NCBI GenBank assembly: GCA_035235625.1
Contig: CP141142.1
Coordinates: 20,780,995-20,844,994 of the forward strand
Length of the DNA: 64,000 nucleotides
DNA from: Saururus chinensis
Taxonomy: Eukaryota; Streptophyta; Magnoliopsida; Piperales; Saururaceae
Direction: 5' to 3'
The notes beneath the pieces are model-generated. The model was not told the DNA's origin. It made no database searches and worked only from the letters and a program-made list of their open reading frames with translations. Below, one piece after another: positions 12,165-23,930 of this stretch. Numbering within the stretch: position 1 is the first letter of the stretch; each line of letters begins with the position of its first letter. Position numbers and translations under genes: made by a program.

Positions 12165-13500
12165 ATGGAATATGACCAAAGTGGTCCCTTAAAAAGAGTT
12201 TATATATTTCTTAATATTTATGAGTTTTATCTTTTTTTGAATACTATGGATGAGGGTAAAAATAATAATGGTGTTAATGAAGTGCAAAATCATCCACAAC
12301 TTAAAACCTTACATGATTATTTGCAACCAACTACAACAAGTTTTTCTTGCATGATTTTTTCTGACTAATGGGGTATTTTTTATCTCAAGCCGGGAGTATT
12401 TTAATTACTATATGAATTCCATGACTTAGACTTTGAATGCCCATATTTACATTTAAAAGTGGTTGAAGAAGTTTGTACAACTATGCAAAGCTAAAATATT
12501 TCTAATGATGTTACTCGACTAAAACTCTTTCCGTTTTCTTAAAAAAAAAGGTAAAAAAAATTAGTTGAATTCTTTGAAGCCATGATTAATTGGAACATAG
12601 CGAGAAATATAAAGAGAAATTTTGAAAAAAGTTTTTTCCTACACATAGAACTAATATATTTAGAAAGTATAATATGAATATTTCGAAAAAAGAAAATGCG
12701 ACCCTCTTTTAATGTTGAGAATTATTCAAATAACATTTATTATTGTGCCAACATAATAAATATGAGATATGACGTACAATTAGTTTTTTACAATGGCTTA
12801 ACATCTCAAATGTGCTAGTTTGTTGAAATGTTGTGCAATGGAGTGTTTTGTAGTAAAGACCCTGAGGAAGTCTGATACTAGTTTGATGGATTGGCTGAAA
12901 ATGGCCAATTATGGGAAGTCTAATGCATTTGAAAGAACTAATAAGATCAAATTTAATATGCCAACTAAGGGGTATGTACCTCTTAAAGAAGAAGATGACG
13001 TGAAAGTAAAAATTGCAAGTTTAACTAGAAAGGTTGAACCTATGGAAATTAATAAGGAAAACATGTCTAAAGTATCTCAAAAAGCATAAGATATTGTAGT
13101 ATATGCAAGAGTGACAGACACCAAATATAGGATTGTCCAAAATTCCCTACTTTTCAAGCGGCATTGCATATTCAAACGAATGCTATGAACACTTAAAAAG
13201 ACATTTTTTTTCTCCTTATTATGAAACTTACATTCCTAATTATGGAGATTATTCTAACTTTAGTTGGAGAAACAAGTTTAATGTGTATGTATCTCCTTCT
13301 TTAACTTATGTACCACCACATAAGAAGACTCTTAATGACACATGGTAAAAAATCATGCATAATCCAACAAGCAACAAATAAACAATGCAAGTTATAAATG
13401 CTTTAAAGCTTTTATTACCCAGTTGACCATAACTTTGAGCACCCAAGAAGAAATGAAGTTTCCTTCTCATTGTCAATGAAATTCCAACGGTCAATTTGTA
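12165..13500 (+). pseudogene. G1 gag, degenerate
   Basis: Across frameshifts and stops the plus strand shows LKTLHDYLQPTTTSFSCMIF (12300-12360), LTSQMC and a following alanine-poor helical region near 12795-12900, then a nucleocapsid segment YCSICKSDRHQIQDCPKFP-like near 13095-13145. These are the conserved parts of a plant Ty3/gypsy gag of the gag type that begins TLHDYLQPT. The same protein on the minus strand in G2 (16390-18588) is better preserved and confirms the reading. The gene would encode the particle-forming and RNA-binding protein. It is non-functional here. Confidence 0.75.
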
Positions 13501-13739
13501 ATTGAAAATTTGAATTCTTCAATTTTATAAGGGAAGCATGTTAAGTCCATCACCACTTTAAAAAGTGAAAAAGTTATTAACAAAGACATTATAAGTCAGA
13601 TGATTGAACGCAAGACTTTGAATTATGAAAAAGGTGATGAACTTGACAATTCTAATTTTGTTTCATACATTTTTAAAATTTTTTAAAAATTAAATATTAA
13701 CATTCCTATTTTTGATGTTATCAAACAAATTCCATCTTA

Positions 13740-13965
13740 TTGAAAAAAAATATAAACCTTTGTACAATTAAGTTTAAGTTAAATTTACAAAAGAGGGAAT
13801 TTTTTATAAAACAAGTGAATGTAATTTTGAAACATAACACCCCACCCAAATATAAAGATTTTTGTTTTGTAACCATATCTTGTATAATTGAGAATTATAT
13901 AATTAAAAAAAATTTATTTGATCATGGGGCAAGTGTTAATCTCCTACCGTATTCTGTTTATTAAC
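13740..13965 (+). pseudogene. G1 aspartic protease, degenerate
   Basis: The frame contains TPPKYKDFCFVTISCII, then LFDHGASVNLLPYSVY near 13912-13962. In this family the catalytic motif is normally D-x-G-A-S; here it reads DHGAS, so the catalytic aspartate and glycine are kept. The protease matures Gag and Pol. The 720 bases that follow (13966-14689) are the diverged linker between protease and reverse transcriptase, full of stops. Confidence 0.75.
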
Positions 13966-14689
13966 AATTGAGCCTTTATGAATTTATGCCCACAAAATTA
14001 CACTTCAACTTGTAAATTAGTAAGTTAAAACACAAATATTAATTATTGAAAATGTGTTAGTCCAAGAACAAAAGTTTTATTTTTCTATTGATTTTATTGT
14101 TTTGGACACGACTAGTTTTGAATGCTTGTACTCAAATCCTTGTCATATTAGGTCACCAATTTGTTGCTACTTTTAATGGCCTTAATAGTTGTAGAAATGA
14201 TGTTATGAAACTTTATTTGGAAATATGATGCTATAAATAAATATTTTTAATATATGAAAGAAACCAAGAGATGATGATGTTTATGAAGTGAATTTAATTG
14301 AAAGTCTTGCATATGACAAGTCTCTTATTTCTTCATTATCTGACCTTCTTGAGGCTTTTCTTGACCATTTTAATTTTGATGAGGAATTTGTACAATGATG
14401 TAAATTCTTTAAGAGAGTCTACTCCAATGTAAGAAAGGGAAAAGTAGAAGGCATGCTATTAGAAATTATCTCATCTCAATAGTGCTCCCCTCTCTTCATG
14501 TGTCAAAACAGCCAAACTTGAGTTAAAACCCATTGCAAATGAGCTTAAATATGTATTTTTGGTGAAGGAGAGACATACCATTTGATTGTTTCCTTACAAT
14601 TGGACTATACAAATGAACAAAAATTGCTCCATGTCCTTAAAAACACAAAATTTCAATTGGTTGGACCATAGCTAATATTAAAGGAATGA

Positions 14690-14821
14690 CCCCCTTAGTT
14701 TGGACTCATAGGTTGATAATAATGTCAAACCCTCTAGAGAAATACAATGTAGGTTGAACCCTAATATGAAAGAGGTTGTGAGGGCAGAGGTCCTAAAATT
14801 ATTAGATGTAGGGATTATATG
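14690..14821 (+). pseudogene. G1 reverse transcriptase, N-terminal start, cut by L1
   Basis: The plus strand reads PSREIQCRLNPNMKEVV and then AEVLKLLDVGII, the conserved entry to a Ty3/gypsy reverse transcriptase. It breaks off at ATATG (14817-14821), where solo LTR L1 begins. The frame resumes after a repeated ATATG at 22361. Confidence 0.85.
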
Positions 14822-15649
14822 TGTAATGTCTCTATTTTTTCTACGTCTTTTTATTATTTTCTTGATATTTTTTTGACTATTTTTGGTGGAAAAATGTGAT
14901 GTTTCGGCATATTTGACCTCAGTATTATACCCATAGAGTAAGGTGTGGGGCTTAGTCGCAGGCCACAGGCCTCGCTGCATACTTTCGGCATAAATTTTGG
15001 AAGTATAACGCATAAACAAGAGGTTAACGCATGATGGGGACATAAAAGGAAAATAAAAGAGTATAAAATAATGAATGTTCGGAACATGATGTATTCTTGA
15101 ACATTTGGAAAGCTTGACCTTTGTCCAGAAAGAATGAAAGAAACCAGAGAGAGTTTTCAGTTGCTCTTTCGTGCCTGCTATATCATCAAGTTTCACAGGT
15201 TCTTGCCAAATATCCGTTGGTACCAGCTAGAACTACCTCTATATCCTCTTTGCTTCTCCATTGTGGTACAGGTCATGTCCTCAGTTTTTCTCACCCTCTA
15301 AATTTGTTTTTGGGCCATCAGAGGGCTATCTAGCCCCAATTTGCTGTCGCATTCCACTGGAATTATCTCCATTTGGCTGGTAAGATTCTGTAGGCACTGG
15401 CTAGGGATGCCACCAAGCTCTCCTTGCTCCTCTATGAGTTGCCAATACTTTTCCTCATTTTTTTTCTTCTCATTGTGCCAAAACTATTTTGGACGTTGGA
15501 CAATTGTTTCATCACCTCTGTCAACTATTTCCAATTGGCCACCACCCCTCCATCCCATGTCCAACCAGATCGACCTCCTATGCCCCTCAACTCCTCTCCA
15601 CCACAGGTTCCACCTCTGCCTTACTATTCCAATATTTTTACTTAGGCAA

Positions 15650-16389
15650 ATGTCTTTCTTAGTTTTTTTAAAAATAGGAGCACAAGAAACCAATATAAAG
15701 TAATCAAAACTCAAAATCATTAAATATGTCAAGTCATGTTCTAAGCAATATGATGTTATTAAATACAGTCACATGTCTAAAATAAGCATCAATGTAAATA
15801 AGCAAAAACATAAAATAAAATAAATCTAATTAATTTTTTCAATTTTTCATTTTTTAAGTAAAACTAAAAAACATAAAATAAAAATCTCTTTCTACACCCC
15901 TAAATCTAAACTAAACATTGTCCTCAATGTATAAAAGAAAACAAATGTAATGTTTAAGGTAAGAGAAGAGGAAAGAAAAGATAGTACATCCATTGACATG
16001 CTTATGTACATAGCTATCAAAAGAAAAATAGTCAATAAAGCACAAGCATAATAACATTAGGGTAAATAAATAATGAATCATATAAGCACACCCTAATAAT
16101 GATTAAAGCAATTAACAAATATAATAAAGTAAAAACTAACTAAAGAAAATTAAAAAAACTAACTATTAGTCGAAAATAACTATCAAAACCTTTTGTGTTG
16201 CCTCCCATAAGCGCTAAGTTTTCTGTCTTTAGTCAAACACACCTCCATCTAAACTCATCCAGGGTACTTTTAAAGCAATTATCTTCTCTTTTTCAATTCT
16301 ATTTATCAAATCAGAGTGAGTTAAATAAATATTTAGTAGATCATGAGAATAAATGAAAGGAAAAACATCCTCCACTAGACTCACAATCA
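15650..16389 (-). other. G2 3' non-coding region and pol-deletion junction
   Basis: Minus-strand sequence runs from the acidic protease-RT linker (IVSLVEDVFPFIYSHDLL, near 16390-16330) almost directly into GACAGAAAACTTAGCGCTTA and the GGGAGGCAAC motif that in this group lies downstream of integrase (compare 35806-35820 in G1). The remainder is A-rich with no coding signal. Confidence 0.6.
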
Positions 16390-18588
16390 TGTCAACCTCA
16401 AAACTATCATCAAAGTCTGATGGTTAACTAACATGTCAAGTTCCCAAAAGAAAGCCTCATCACTCCATTCCAATAATTTTTTAGAGCATTAGATGTAGCA
16501 AGGAATGGATGATCCAAAATCACATGGATTTGAGAAGATGCATTAGAAACCGGTTGTGTCTAAAATAATGAAGTCCACCGAAAATTAGAATTTGTCCACT
16601 TGAACAAGGACATCTTCCACTATTCCTCTTGGCCTTTTAATTGAGCGATCAGCAAATTGAAGTGTTATGTTGGTGGGTTTCAAATCCTCTAAACCTTAAT
16701 TGCTCATAAACATAAAAAGGTAAAAGATTTACACTTGCCTCTAAATCAAGCAAAGCTTTTTCAATTTGAAAGTTCCTAATTACATAGTATATGGTTGGAC
16801 AACCTGGATCCTTGTATTTGGGTGGGGTATTGTGTTGCAAAATTGAGCTCACTTATTCCGTCAAAAATGCATTCTTTTGTGCATTTAGCTTACTCTTAAT
16901 TGTACAAAGGTCTTTCAAAATTTTTGCATATGATGGAACTTGATTAATGGAATCTAAGAGAGGAATGTTAATCTTAACTTGTTTGAAAATTTTAAGAATT
17001 TCACCATTTTGCACCAATTTAGAAGAATATTATAATCTTTGGGGAAAAGGAGGTGGAATAGGAGAAATACAATCGGAGTTGTCAAGTTCATCACCATGTT
17101 TAGAATTCAAAGACTCCTTAGGTTCAACAACCTTCATTGAAATGTCTTTGTTAATGACTTTTCCACTTCTCAAACTGGTGATGGACTTAGCATGCTCTTC
17201 TTGTGAACTTGAAGAATTTAAATTTTTAATTAGAAATTGACCTTTAGGATTTGGTTGAGGTTGAGAAGGAAACTTTCATTTTTCTTGAGTGCTCAAAGTT
17301 GTGGTCAATTAAGTGATAGAAATCTTCAAGTCATTGATGGCTTGCATTATTTGGTTGTTGATTATTGCTTGACTTTGCATGAATTCTTACAATGTGTCTT
17401 CAAAAGTCTTCTTATGTGGTGGAACATAATTTGAAGGAGGTACCTGCACATTTGACTAATTTCTCTAACTAATATTTGGATGATTTCTCCAATTAGGAGT
17501 ATAAGTTTCAGAATAAGGAGAAGATAAAGGTCTTTTGTAAGTATTCATAGCATTTGGTTGAGTATGCAACACCTCTTGAAAAGCAGGGATTGTTGGACAA
17601 TCTTGTATTTGGTATCCATCACTTTTACATATACTATAAATATCTTATGTTTTTTGAAGAGCTTTAGACATGTTTTCCTTATTAATTTCCATAGCCTCAA
17701 CTTTTCTAGTTAAACTTATAATTTTTGCTTTTACATCATCCTCTTCTTTAAGAGGTACATGCCCCCCTTAGTTATCCCATTAGATTTTGTCTTATTACTA
17801 CTTTTAAATTCATTAGAATCTTCTCATGATTGAGCATTTTCATCCAACACATCAAAATAGTCTCATGCTTCCTTAGGTTTTTTACTAAAAAATTCCCATT
17901 ACACATCATTTTAACAAATTGCCTCATTTGAAAAGTCAAGTCATTATAAAAGAAACTAATTGTACGCCATGTTTCATATCCATGATGTGGGAACAACAAT
18001 AAAAGTTCTTTAAATCTTTCTCAATATTGAAATAAAGTATCATTTTCTTTTTATGAAAAATTTATGATATTCTCTCTAAGTGTATCAGTTCTATGGGTGG
18101 GGAAAAACTTTTTCAAAAATTCTCTTTGCATTTCTTGTCATGTTCCAATGGATCTTGGCTTCAAAGAATGTAACCAAATTTTTGCTTTTTCCTTTAAAGA
18201 AAATAGAAAGAGTTTTAATTTAATAACATCATTTGAACATTTTGGTTTGACAAAGTTGCACAAACCTCTTCAAACTCTTTTAGATGCAAATATGGCTTTT
18301 TGATTCTAAGCCATGAAATTTGGGTAGTAATTGAATTACACCTGGCTTGAGTTCAAAAACACTCACATTGGTTGAAAAAATCATGCAAGAAGGAGAACTT
18401 GATCTAGTTGGCTGCAAATAATCATGCAAGGTTTTAACTTGAACATTTTGTGCATTATTATCCCCATTATTACTTCTTTGTTCCTCATTAATTCTTAGAT
18501 CCTCCATTGTATTAAAAGAAATAGAATTTTCAAAAGATTTATTCCCTCTTCTCAATCGTTCTAAATTATCGTACACCCATGTAAACAT
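16390..18588 (-). pseudogene. G2 gag-protease, degenerate
   Basis: From 18588 leftwards the minus strand shows a good gag N-terminus, VKTLHDYLQPTRSSSPSCMI and KPGVIQLLPKFHGLE (18440-18310). Degenerate capsid sequence follows, then a nucleocapsid segment near 17640-17590. The protease region is TPPKYKDPGCPTIYYVI and LLDLEASVNLLPFYVY (16830-16700), then QPVSNASSQIHVILDHPFLA (about 16555-16495). In the protease motif the usual glycine after D-x is glutamate (DLEAS), which would abolish activity. Stops are frequent. It is the same family as G1 in opposite orientation. Confidence 0.8.
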
Positions 18589-18924
18589 GCAACAACAAAA
18601 TTTTTTTAATAAATAAAAGTAAAAGTGCAGAAATTAAATAAAAAAATTTAAAAGTTAGAGTGCTAGAAGTTAATAGACAAAATTTAAATTACAAAATAAG
18701 GTCAAAGGCACAATCGAGGTAGACGTTTGATCCCGATAAATTTTTGGTAGTAATGTGGGTAGTGCCTATAGTCTAAAAAATAGAAAAATTATAGAATTGA
18801 AGTACTAAAAGTAAATGACATAAAGTAAATGACTGAATTTAAAGAGTTAGTTTGCAAAAATAAAACTTAGAGAATTAGTAAAGTTAGAGTGATTTTTTTC
18901 TTAACGGATTCTTGTCACACGTTG

Positions 18925-18948
18925 CAATCCCTAGCAACGACGCTAATT
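18925..18948 (-). other. G2 primer-binding site
   Basis: The minus strand reads TTAGCGTCGTTGCTAGGGAT directly after the LTR terminus. This is a diverged match to the TGGCGCCGTTGCCGGGGA primer site common in plant Athila/Tat-like Ty3/gypsy elements. The shared motif GTGTGACAAGAA follows, as in G1. Confidence 0.7.
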
Positions 18949-20378
18949 TGTCGTTACATCTGAAACAAGACTATGAAGAAGTCAAATTCAAATTTATTTT
19001 ACATGCCAATTGTAGTAGACAAGGTCGATCCATAAGGATAGCCTTGTGCAACAAAGAAAATGATTACGAAAAAAATAGAGGAAAGAAAAATTAAGAGAGA
19101 AAGAGTAGAAGATTATTGAGGCAATAAAGAGTTAAGAAATCAATAAGAGAAAATACTAAGACATTAAGGGTCATTGTAACATCTAGTGATGTTCTTCATG
19201 TGTCATGTTATTTCAATTAGAATTGAATGTAAATTCTATCTAACCGGAAGATATGAACATTAAAAGTAAAATTAAAGAGAAGAAATACTTTGGATAGATG
19301 AAGGATAAAAATAATTGTTTCTTTAAGAGTTCTATGTATCAAAATCACAAAAGATCAAGAAGGAGAGCCTTCAAGCATCTTATGTATCCCAATTACAAAG
19401 AAACAAGAAGAACAATATTAAATGAACATCAATTCAAATTACCAATACTTACTTGAAACCATTGATGAAACATGAATAGAACTCCATTAGATTGTTACAA
19501 ATCACCTCTAGCCTTAGCTTGAGAGCTTAAAAAGCCATTACAATAAAACCAAAAATAAAAATACAAAAGAAGAAAAGAAAAATAGGAGAATAGAGCTCCA
19601 AATAGGAGGGGATGATGTCTCTATCACATCCACCCCTCTATTTATAGGATTAGAAGGGATTGCTTTAAAGGAAAAAGTCCAATCATATCCCTTGATTGCA
19701 TCCTAATTGATTGCTTCTTTAGCAATGTTTAGATTTTAAATTTATTAAATAAATTAATAATTTATTTATCAAATAAGTATCTTTGAGTCTTCCTTTAGTT
19801 ATCCAATCAGCCTCATTGTCTTTTCTTATGTGTATCAATCACAACCAATGAAAAAATTCTCCATGTGTTGGCCTTGGGTTGGTTAACTAGTTGTCCATTT
19901 GTATACTGAATTTGACCTATATATCTTCGTAATTATGAATTTCTTCATGAAATAGAAATTGTAGCCACAGAAGTCTTCTTTCCAATGCCATTAGAAGCGT
20001 ATCAATCTGAATTATACATAGAATGATATGGTCAAAATACTAAGATTGTGTCAATCTGTCTAAAGCAGCTTCTTCCAGAATTGAGTTCTCTTGATGCAAA
20101 TATGAAATCTAACTGGTTCAAAAGGTTGTATTCAACCATTCCATGCATTCTTAGACCATTAGGGGCCCATTCTTGACTTTTAAATAGCTTTGGGTAGTTG
20201 GGCTTCACTTCCTCTTCTACTTGAATCCTGTTGAAGCCCATTTAGACATGTAAACACAACTAAGGTCCAACTAACCTATTCAAAACATAAATAACAGATA
20301 TAACCATTGAATTAACATAAAATAGGATTAGTATTCAAGATTTCAAAGTATCTAATTGAACATTATTTTAGTGCATCA
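18949..20378 (-). repeat. G2 5' LTR
   Basis: The LTR on the minus strand runs from TGATGCACTAAA (20378) to TAACGACA (18949), 1430 bp. It is collinear with the G1 3' LTR at 36029-37488 (1460 bp), including the CATATTTGCATCAAGAGA block (20090) and the CATCACTAGATGTTACAATGACC block (19195). The right flank is ATATG (20379-20383); no matching left flank could be identified because the element's other end is lost. Confidence 0.75.
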
Positions 20379-20389
20379 ATATGTTTGAA

Positions 20390-20660
20390 ATATGTGTGTG
20401 TTAGTGATGGCTAGCAAGTATGTTGGTAACCTACGTCTGTAGATTGTGTGTGTGCTAGTGATGGCTAGAGAGTATGTTGGTAAGCTATGTATGTGGACCA
20501 TGTGTATGCTAATGATGGCTAGCGAGTATGTTGGTAAGCTATGTACGTGGAATATGTATGTGTTAGTGATGGCTAGCGAGTATGTTGGTAACCTACGAAT
20601 GTAGATTGTATTTGTGCTAGTGATAACGAGTATGTTAGTAAGCTATGTATGGAATTGTGT
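20390..20660. repeat. ~60-bp tandem subrepeats in L1
   Basis: About 4.5 copies of a unit containing GCTAGTGATGGCTAGCGAG and TATGTTGGTAA occur. Units alternate between a GTAACCTACG..TGTAGATTGT form and a GTAAGCTATG..TGTGGA form. L2 and L3 hold only one recognisable copy (around 51135 and 62865), so the array expanded within this copy. Confidence 0.75.
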
Positions 20661-21769
20661 GTATGAAATTATGCATGATGGACATACATATGTGTGATGG
20701 CTATATGCTTGTGTGATGGATACGTGTATATGTGTGTGTGGGGTAGATGTATGGGTGGTGGATGATAAGAGGTGACAGAGGGTTTGGTATGGAGTTGGAT
20801 GTAGATGTGCATGTGTATGACGAAAGGCGATGAATATAAGTTTGATGGGTGAGGATTGGTTTTGTACAAGCATAACATATTTATTGTGAAGTGAAAAGTA
20901 AGCATAATAAGTTAGGTATAAATAAGAGGGTGATAACTGGGGTTGGCTCTAAGGAGCTCAGTTTTATGATTTTTAAGTAAGATGTTTTGACCATAAAGTG
21001 GATGATGGAATATGTGAGACTTTGTGGTACAGTGAGTTTTGATTAAGAGTTGAACGGGTTGAATGAAGTCTGCTGCCCTAGCGAACAAGGGTTTCAAAAT
21101 GGACTAAGCATTTGTTTTATCAGTGGAAGACTGTAAGATTGAAGTTTGTGTGGCATAATTGTACCACATAACTTAATTCAAACTCTAATTATAAGCAAAG
21201 CTAATGATACTCTTATGAGTTTGAGAACTGAGGTTTTTGATAGATTAAGTTCTGTGTTTGAGCTAGCTAATAATGAGTCGGTTAAGAATTTCTCATGTCT
21301 TGCCATGGTGTTTATCTTGTGTTGTCTGTGTGCTGTATTTAAACATAGACATCTAAAGCTTTGTTGACAGCGATGTATGATTCTGCCCGAGTTGCATTGC
21401 ATGATTCTACCCAAGAGTGGCATTGTATGATTTTTGCCCAAGAGTGACACCAGAACTATAAGGCCCTTAAAGTGTGGGTAGCTGTATGGCCCCTAATGTG
21501 TGGGCTTTTATGTTTGCGTGCTCAGGTAAGTAGTATCATGGAATTGCTCTTACCTATTTGATCCTATGCCTCATTAACATTAGTGTGCCCTGCCTTCAGA
21601 AAAGTCCATAGCGTCTAATCACACCCTGGAGGTTAAGGTGATGCTTCAGTGGCGTTTCTTTCCATTTTTACATTCCATTTCGACACTTGAGCTTATTAAT
21701 TATAATGAGCTTTAGTATTTGGTAATATGTGTACGACTATATGAGTGAGTATGTATGTTTCTGAGTAAG

Positions 21770-21870
21770 AGTATGATTCTAAGAAAGATTGTTAGAATAT
21801 GATTCTAAGAAAGACTATTAGAGAATGATTCTGAGTAAGACTATAATAGTATGATTCTGAGCAAGACTGT
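21770..21870. repeat. ~30-bp tandem repeats in L1
   Basis: Four diverged copies of a unit built on TATGATTCTGAGTAAGACT. Related AAGTAAGAGTAAG-rich sequence occupies the same place in L2 (52480-52700). Confidence 0.6.
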
Positions 21871-22360
21871 AAGCATATGTTTTTTAGTAGGATTGTACGA
21901 GTAAGGTCGTACAAGTATGTGCAAGTTATATGAGTAAGTGTACGATTATACGAGTAAGTTTGTAAGACTCTTATTAAGAGTGTAAGTGTAAGATTGGTTT
22001 GATGGTATGCACTTGACATGATTGTATGCATATGTGCACTTGTAATTTAGATTAGACTATGGACTGTTATGGGACTTTCACTCGGGATGCCTGGGAGAGA
22101 TTTGTATTTAAAATCTATGATCATAGCAATTTATTCATACGTTTATTTTTGAGTAGCGCCTAAGGATGTTCGGTTTGGCCATATGATGTTTGATTGAATG
22201 AGCAAAAATTTGGATGGGAAAAATTTATGTATGATGTTTTAAATTCTAAAGTGCTTTTACAGGTTTCATATTTCGTAATTTTTCTTGATTTACAGCCATT
22301 ATATTGCAAAAAGTTTCTGTGAAATTTTTTTAAAAAAAATAGAAAATCTTAGGCATTACA

Positions 22361-23930
22361 ATATGACATATTAATACAAAATAAATTATGAGTTAATACC
22401 CATTAGAGTTACCATCGACTATTGAATATAAGAAACTCAATTATTTCAATTGAAAAGATCACATCCCCTTGCTATTCATGGATCAAATCTTAAAAGGGGT
22501 GGTTTGCCAATACTTTTCTTATTTCCATGATGGTTATCTTGGGTAAAACCTAATTGAGATTGCACTTGGTGATCAAGAAAAAATAATTTTTATATGTCTA
22601 GTTAGTACTTTTGCTTATTGAAGGATGTCATTTAGATTATGTAATGCTCTTGCAACATTTGAAAGAAGCATGATGAGAATTTTTAGTGACATGGTAGAGC
22701 TCTTTCATGAAGTTTTTATGAATGATGTTTTTATCTTTGGAGATTGTTTTGAGATTGCATTACTAATTTGGAAAAAGTTCAAGTTAGACATGAGGACTAA
22801 AACTTTATTTTAAATTGGGAAAACTGTAATTTTATGGCCCATAAGGGAATTGTACTTGGTCATGTTGTTTCCATGTAGGGAATTGAAGTGGACAAGACAA
22901 AAATTGAATTGATTTCTAATTTGCCACGCCCAAAGATAATTCAAGATATTAGATTTTATTAGTGCTTGTTGGTCTTATGGAAGGTTCATTAAAGATTTTA
23001 GTGCTATATCTAGACCATTGTGTATCATTCTATCAAAGGATAACTCCTTTGAGTGGAGTGAAGCATGTGAACAAGCTTTCACAAAGCTAAAGAACATGTT
23101 AATTTATGCTCCAATTATGCAATCACCCAATTGGGGTTTTTCCTTTGAAATCAATTGTGACCTAGTGATTATGATGTTATGACTATTCTAGGGCAACGAA
23201 AAGATAAATGCCTTGTGTCATTCATTATGCAAGTAGGACTCTAAACAATGCTCAAATGATCTATTTAAGTCCTTAAAATGAACTTTTTCCTATAGTGTTT
23301 GCACTTTGACAAATTTAAGTAAATTTTTATTGGTTCATAAATTACGTTTTTTAACCATGTAGATCCAAAATACCTTCTATGAAAGAGGGATGCTAAACCC
23401 AGATTACTGTGATGGATTCTCCTACTCCAAGAGTTTGAACTTTCTATCAAAGACAATGAAGGAGTAGAGAATGTGGTCACACATTTATCCATTTTATACT
23501 TTTTTGATTCCCTAAAACCATTACAAATCAAAGACTCCTTTCCTAATTATTAGTTTTTTATCATTGCCCATCTTCCTTGGTATGCTCACATTGCAAACTA
23601 TATAGTGATAGGTAAAACTCCTAATCATTTGAGTTAGCAATAAAGAAAAAATTTCTTCACAGAGGTAAATACTTCCTTTGGGATGATCCTTATTTGTTTA
23701 TGTATTGTATGGATCAAGTAATTAGGAGATGTATGCCTCTAAGCATATGAATGTGGTGGTTATTTTTCTGCTAAAAAGACTAGTGCTAAGATTTTATGAT
23801 ATGATTTTACTAGCCACTCTCTTTGATGACACTCATAAATTATGCAAAGCGTGTGAGCGCTATCAAAAGCTAGGAGACCTATTTGAGAGTAATATTCATC
23901 TAATCGACCTAGAAAATCACTAGATTACTC
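22361..23930 (+). pseudogene. G1 reverse transcriptase, RNase H and partial integrase
   Basis: The reading resumes just after the L1 target duplication. An RT stretch RVTIDY lies near 22410, then RMSFRLCNALATFERSMM and EVFMNDVFIFGD (22620-22745). At the polymerase active site the first of the two usual aspartates is asparagine (M-N-D). Next come GIEVDKTKIELISNLP (22873-22925) and an RNase H region with FEINCD and QRKDKCLVSFI near 23150-23230, then ENVVTHLSI (about 23470). An integrase zinc-domain stretch with KNFFTEVNT and LCKACERYQKLGDL lies near 23640-23880. Stops and frameshifts occur throughout. The integrase core is missing beyond 23930. Confidence 0.85.

Larger units (their letters stand above)
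15650..20378 (-). mobile_element. Ty3/gypsy element G2, minus strand, pol-less, nested in L1
   Basis: On the minus strand from right to left: a 1.43-kb LTR (18949-20378), primer-binding site, leader, gag and protease (18588 to about 16390), then a 3' non-coding region with the family motif GCTTATGGGAGGCAAC (about 16200-16225) running to about 15650. Reverse transcriptase, RNase H and integrase are missing between 16390 and 16225. The 3' LTR is also missing, and flanking L1 sequence has been lost with it. The left boundary is approximate. Confidence 0.75.
14822..22360 (+). mobile_element. Solo LTR L1 (giant TGTAACATCCCC family), itself interrupted by G2
   Basis: It starts TGTAATGTCTCTATTT (a decayed form of TGTAACATCCCCGATT), ends GGCATTACA, and is flanked by a perfect 5-bp duplication ATATG (14817-14821 and 22361-22365). 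It shares blocks in order with L2 and L3. Examples are the TTTAGTCGCA..GCCA block near the start, the AAGTAGTATCATGGA..TTACCTATTTGATC block at 21525-21560 (L2: 52279), and the GGATGCCTGGGAGAG block near the end. G2 occupies about 15650-20378, and roughly 1.6 kb of LTR body present in L2 is missing there. No internal coding region or second LTR is present, so it is a recombination product of a full element. Confidence 0.88.

Noticed and set aside
14678..15196. 172-codon frame on the minus strand
   Set aside because: It runs across the L1 boundary from reverse transcriptase antisense into LTR, is not shared with L2 or L3, and has no family resemblance.
20379..20383. ATATG as a target duplication for G2
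   Set aside because: The left end of G2 is lost, so no partner can be assigned. The same five bases flank L1 but this looks coincidental.
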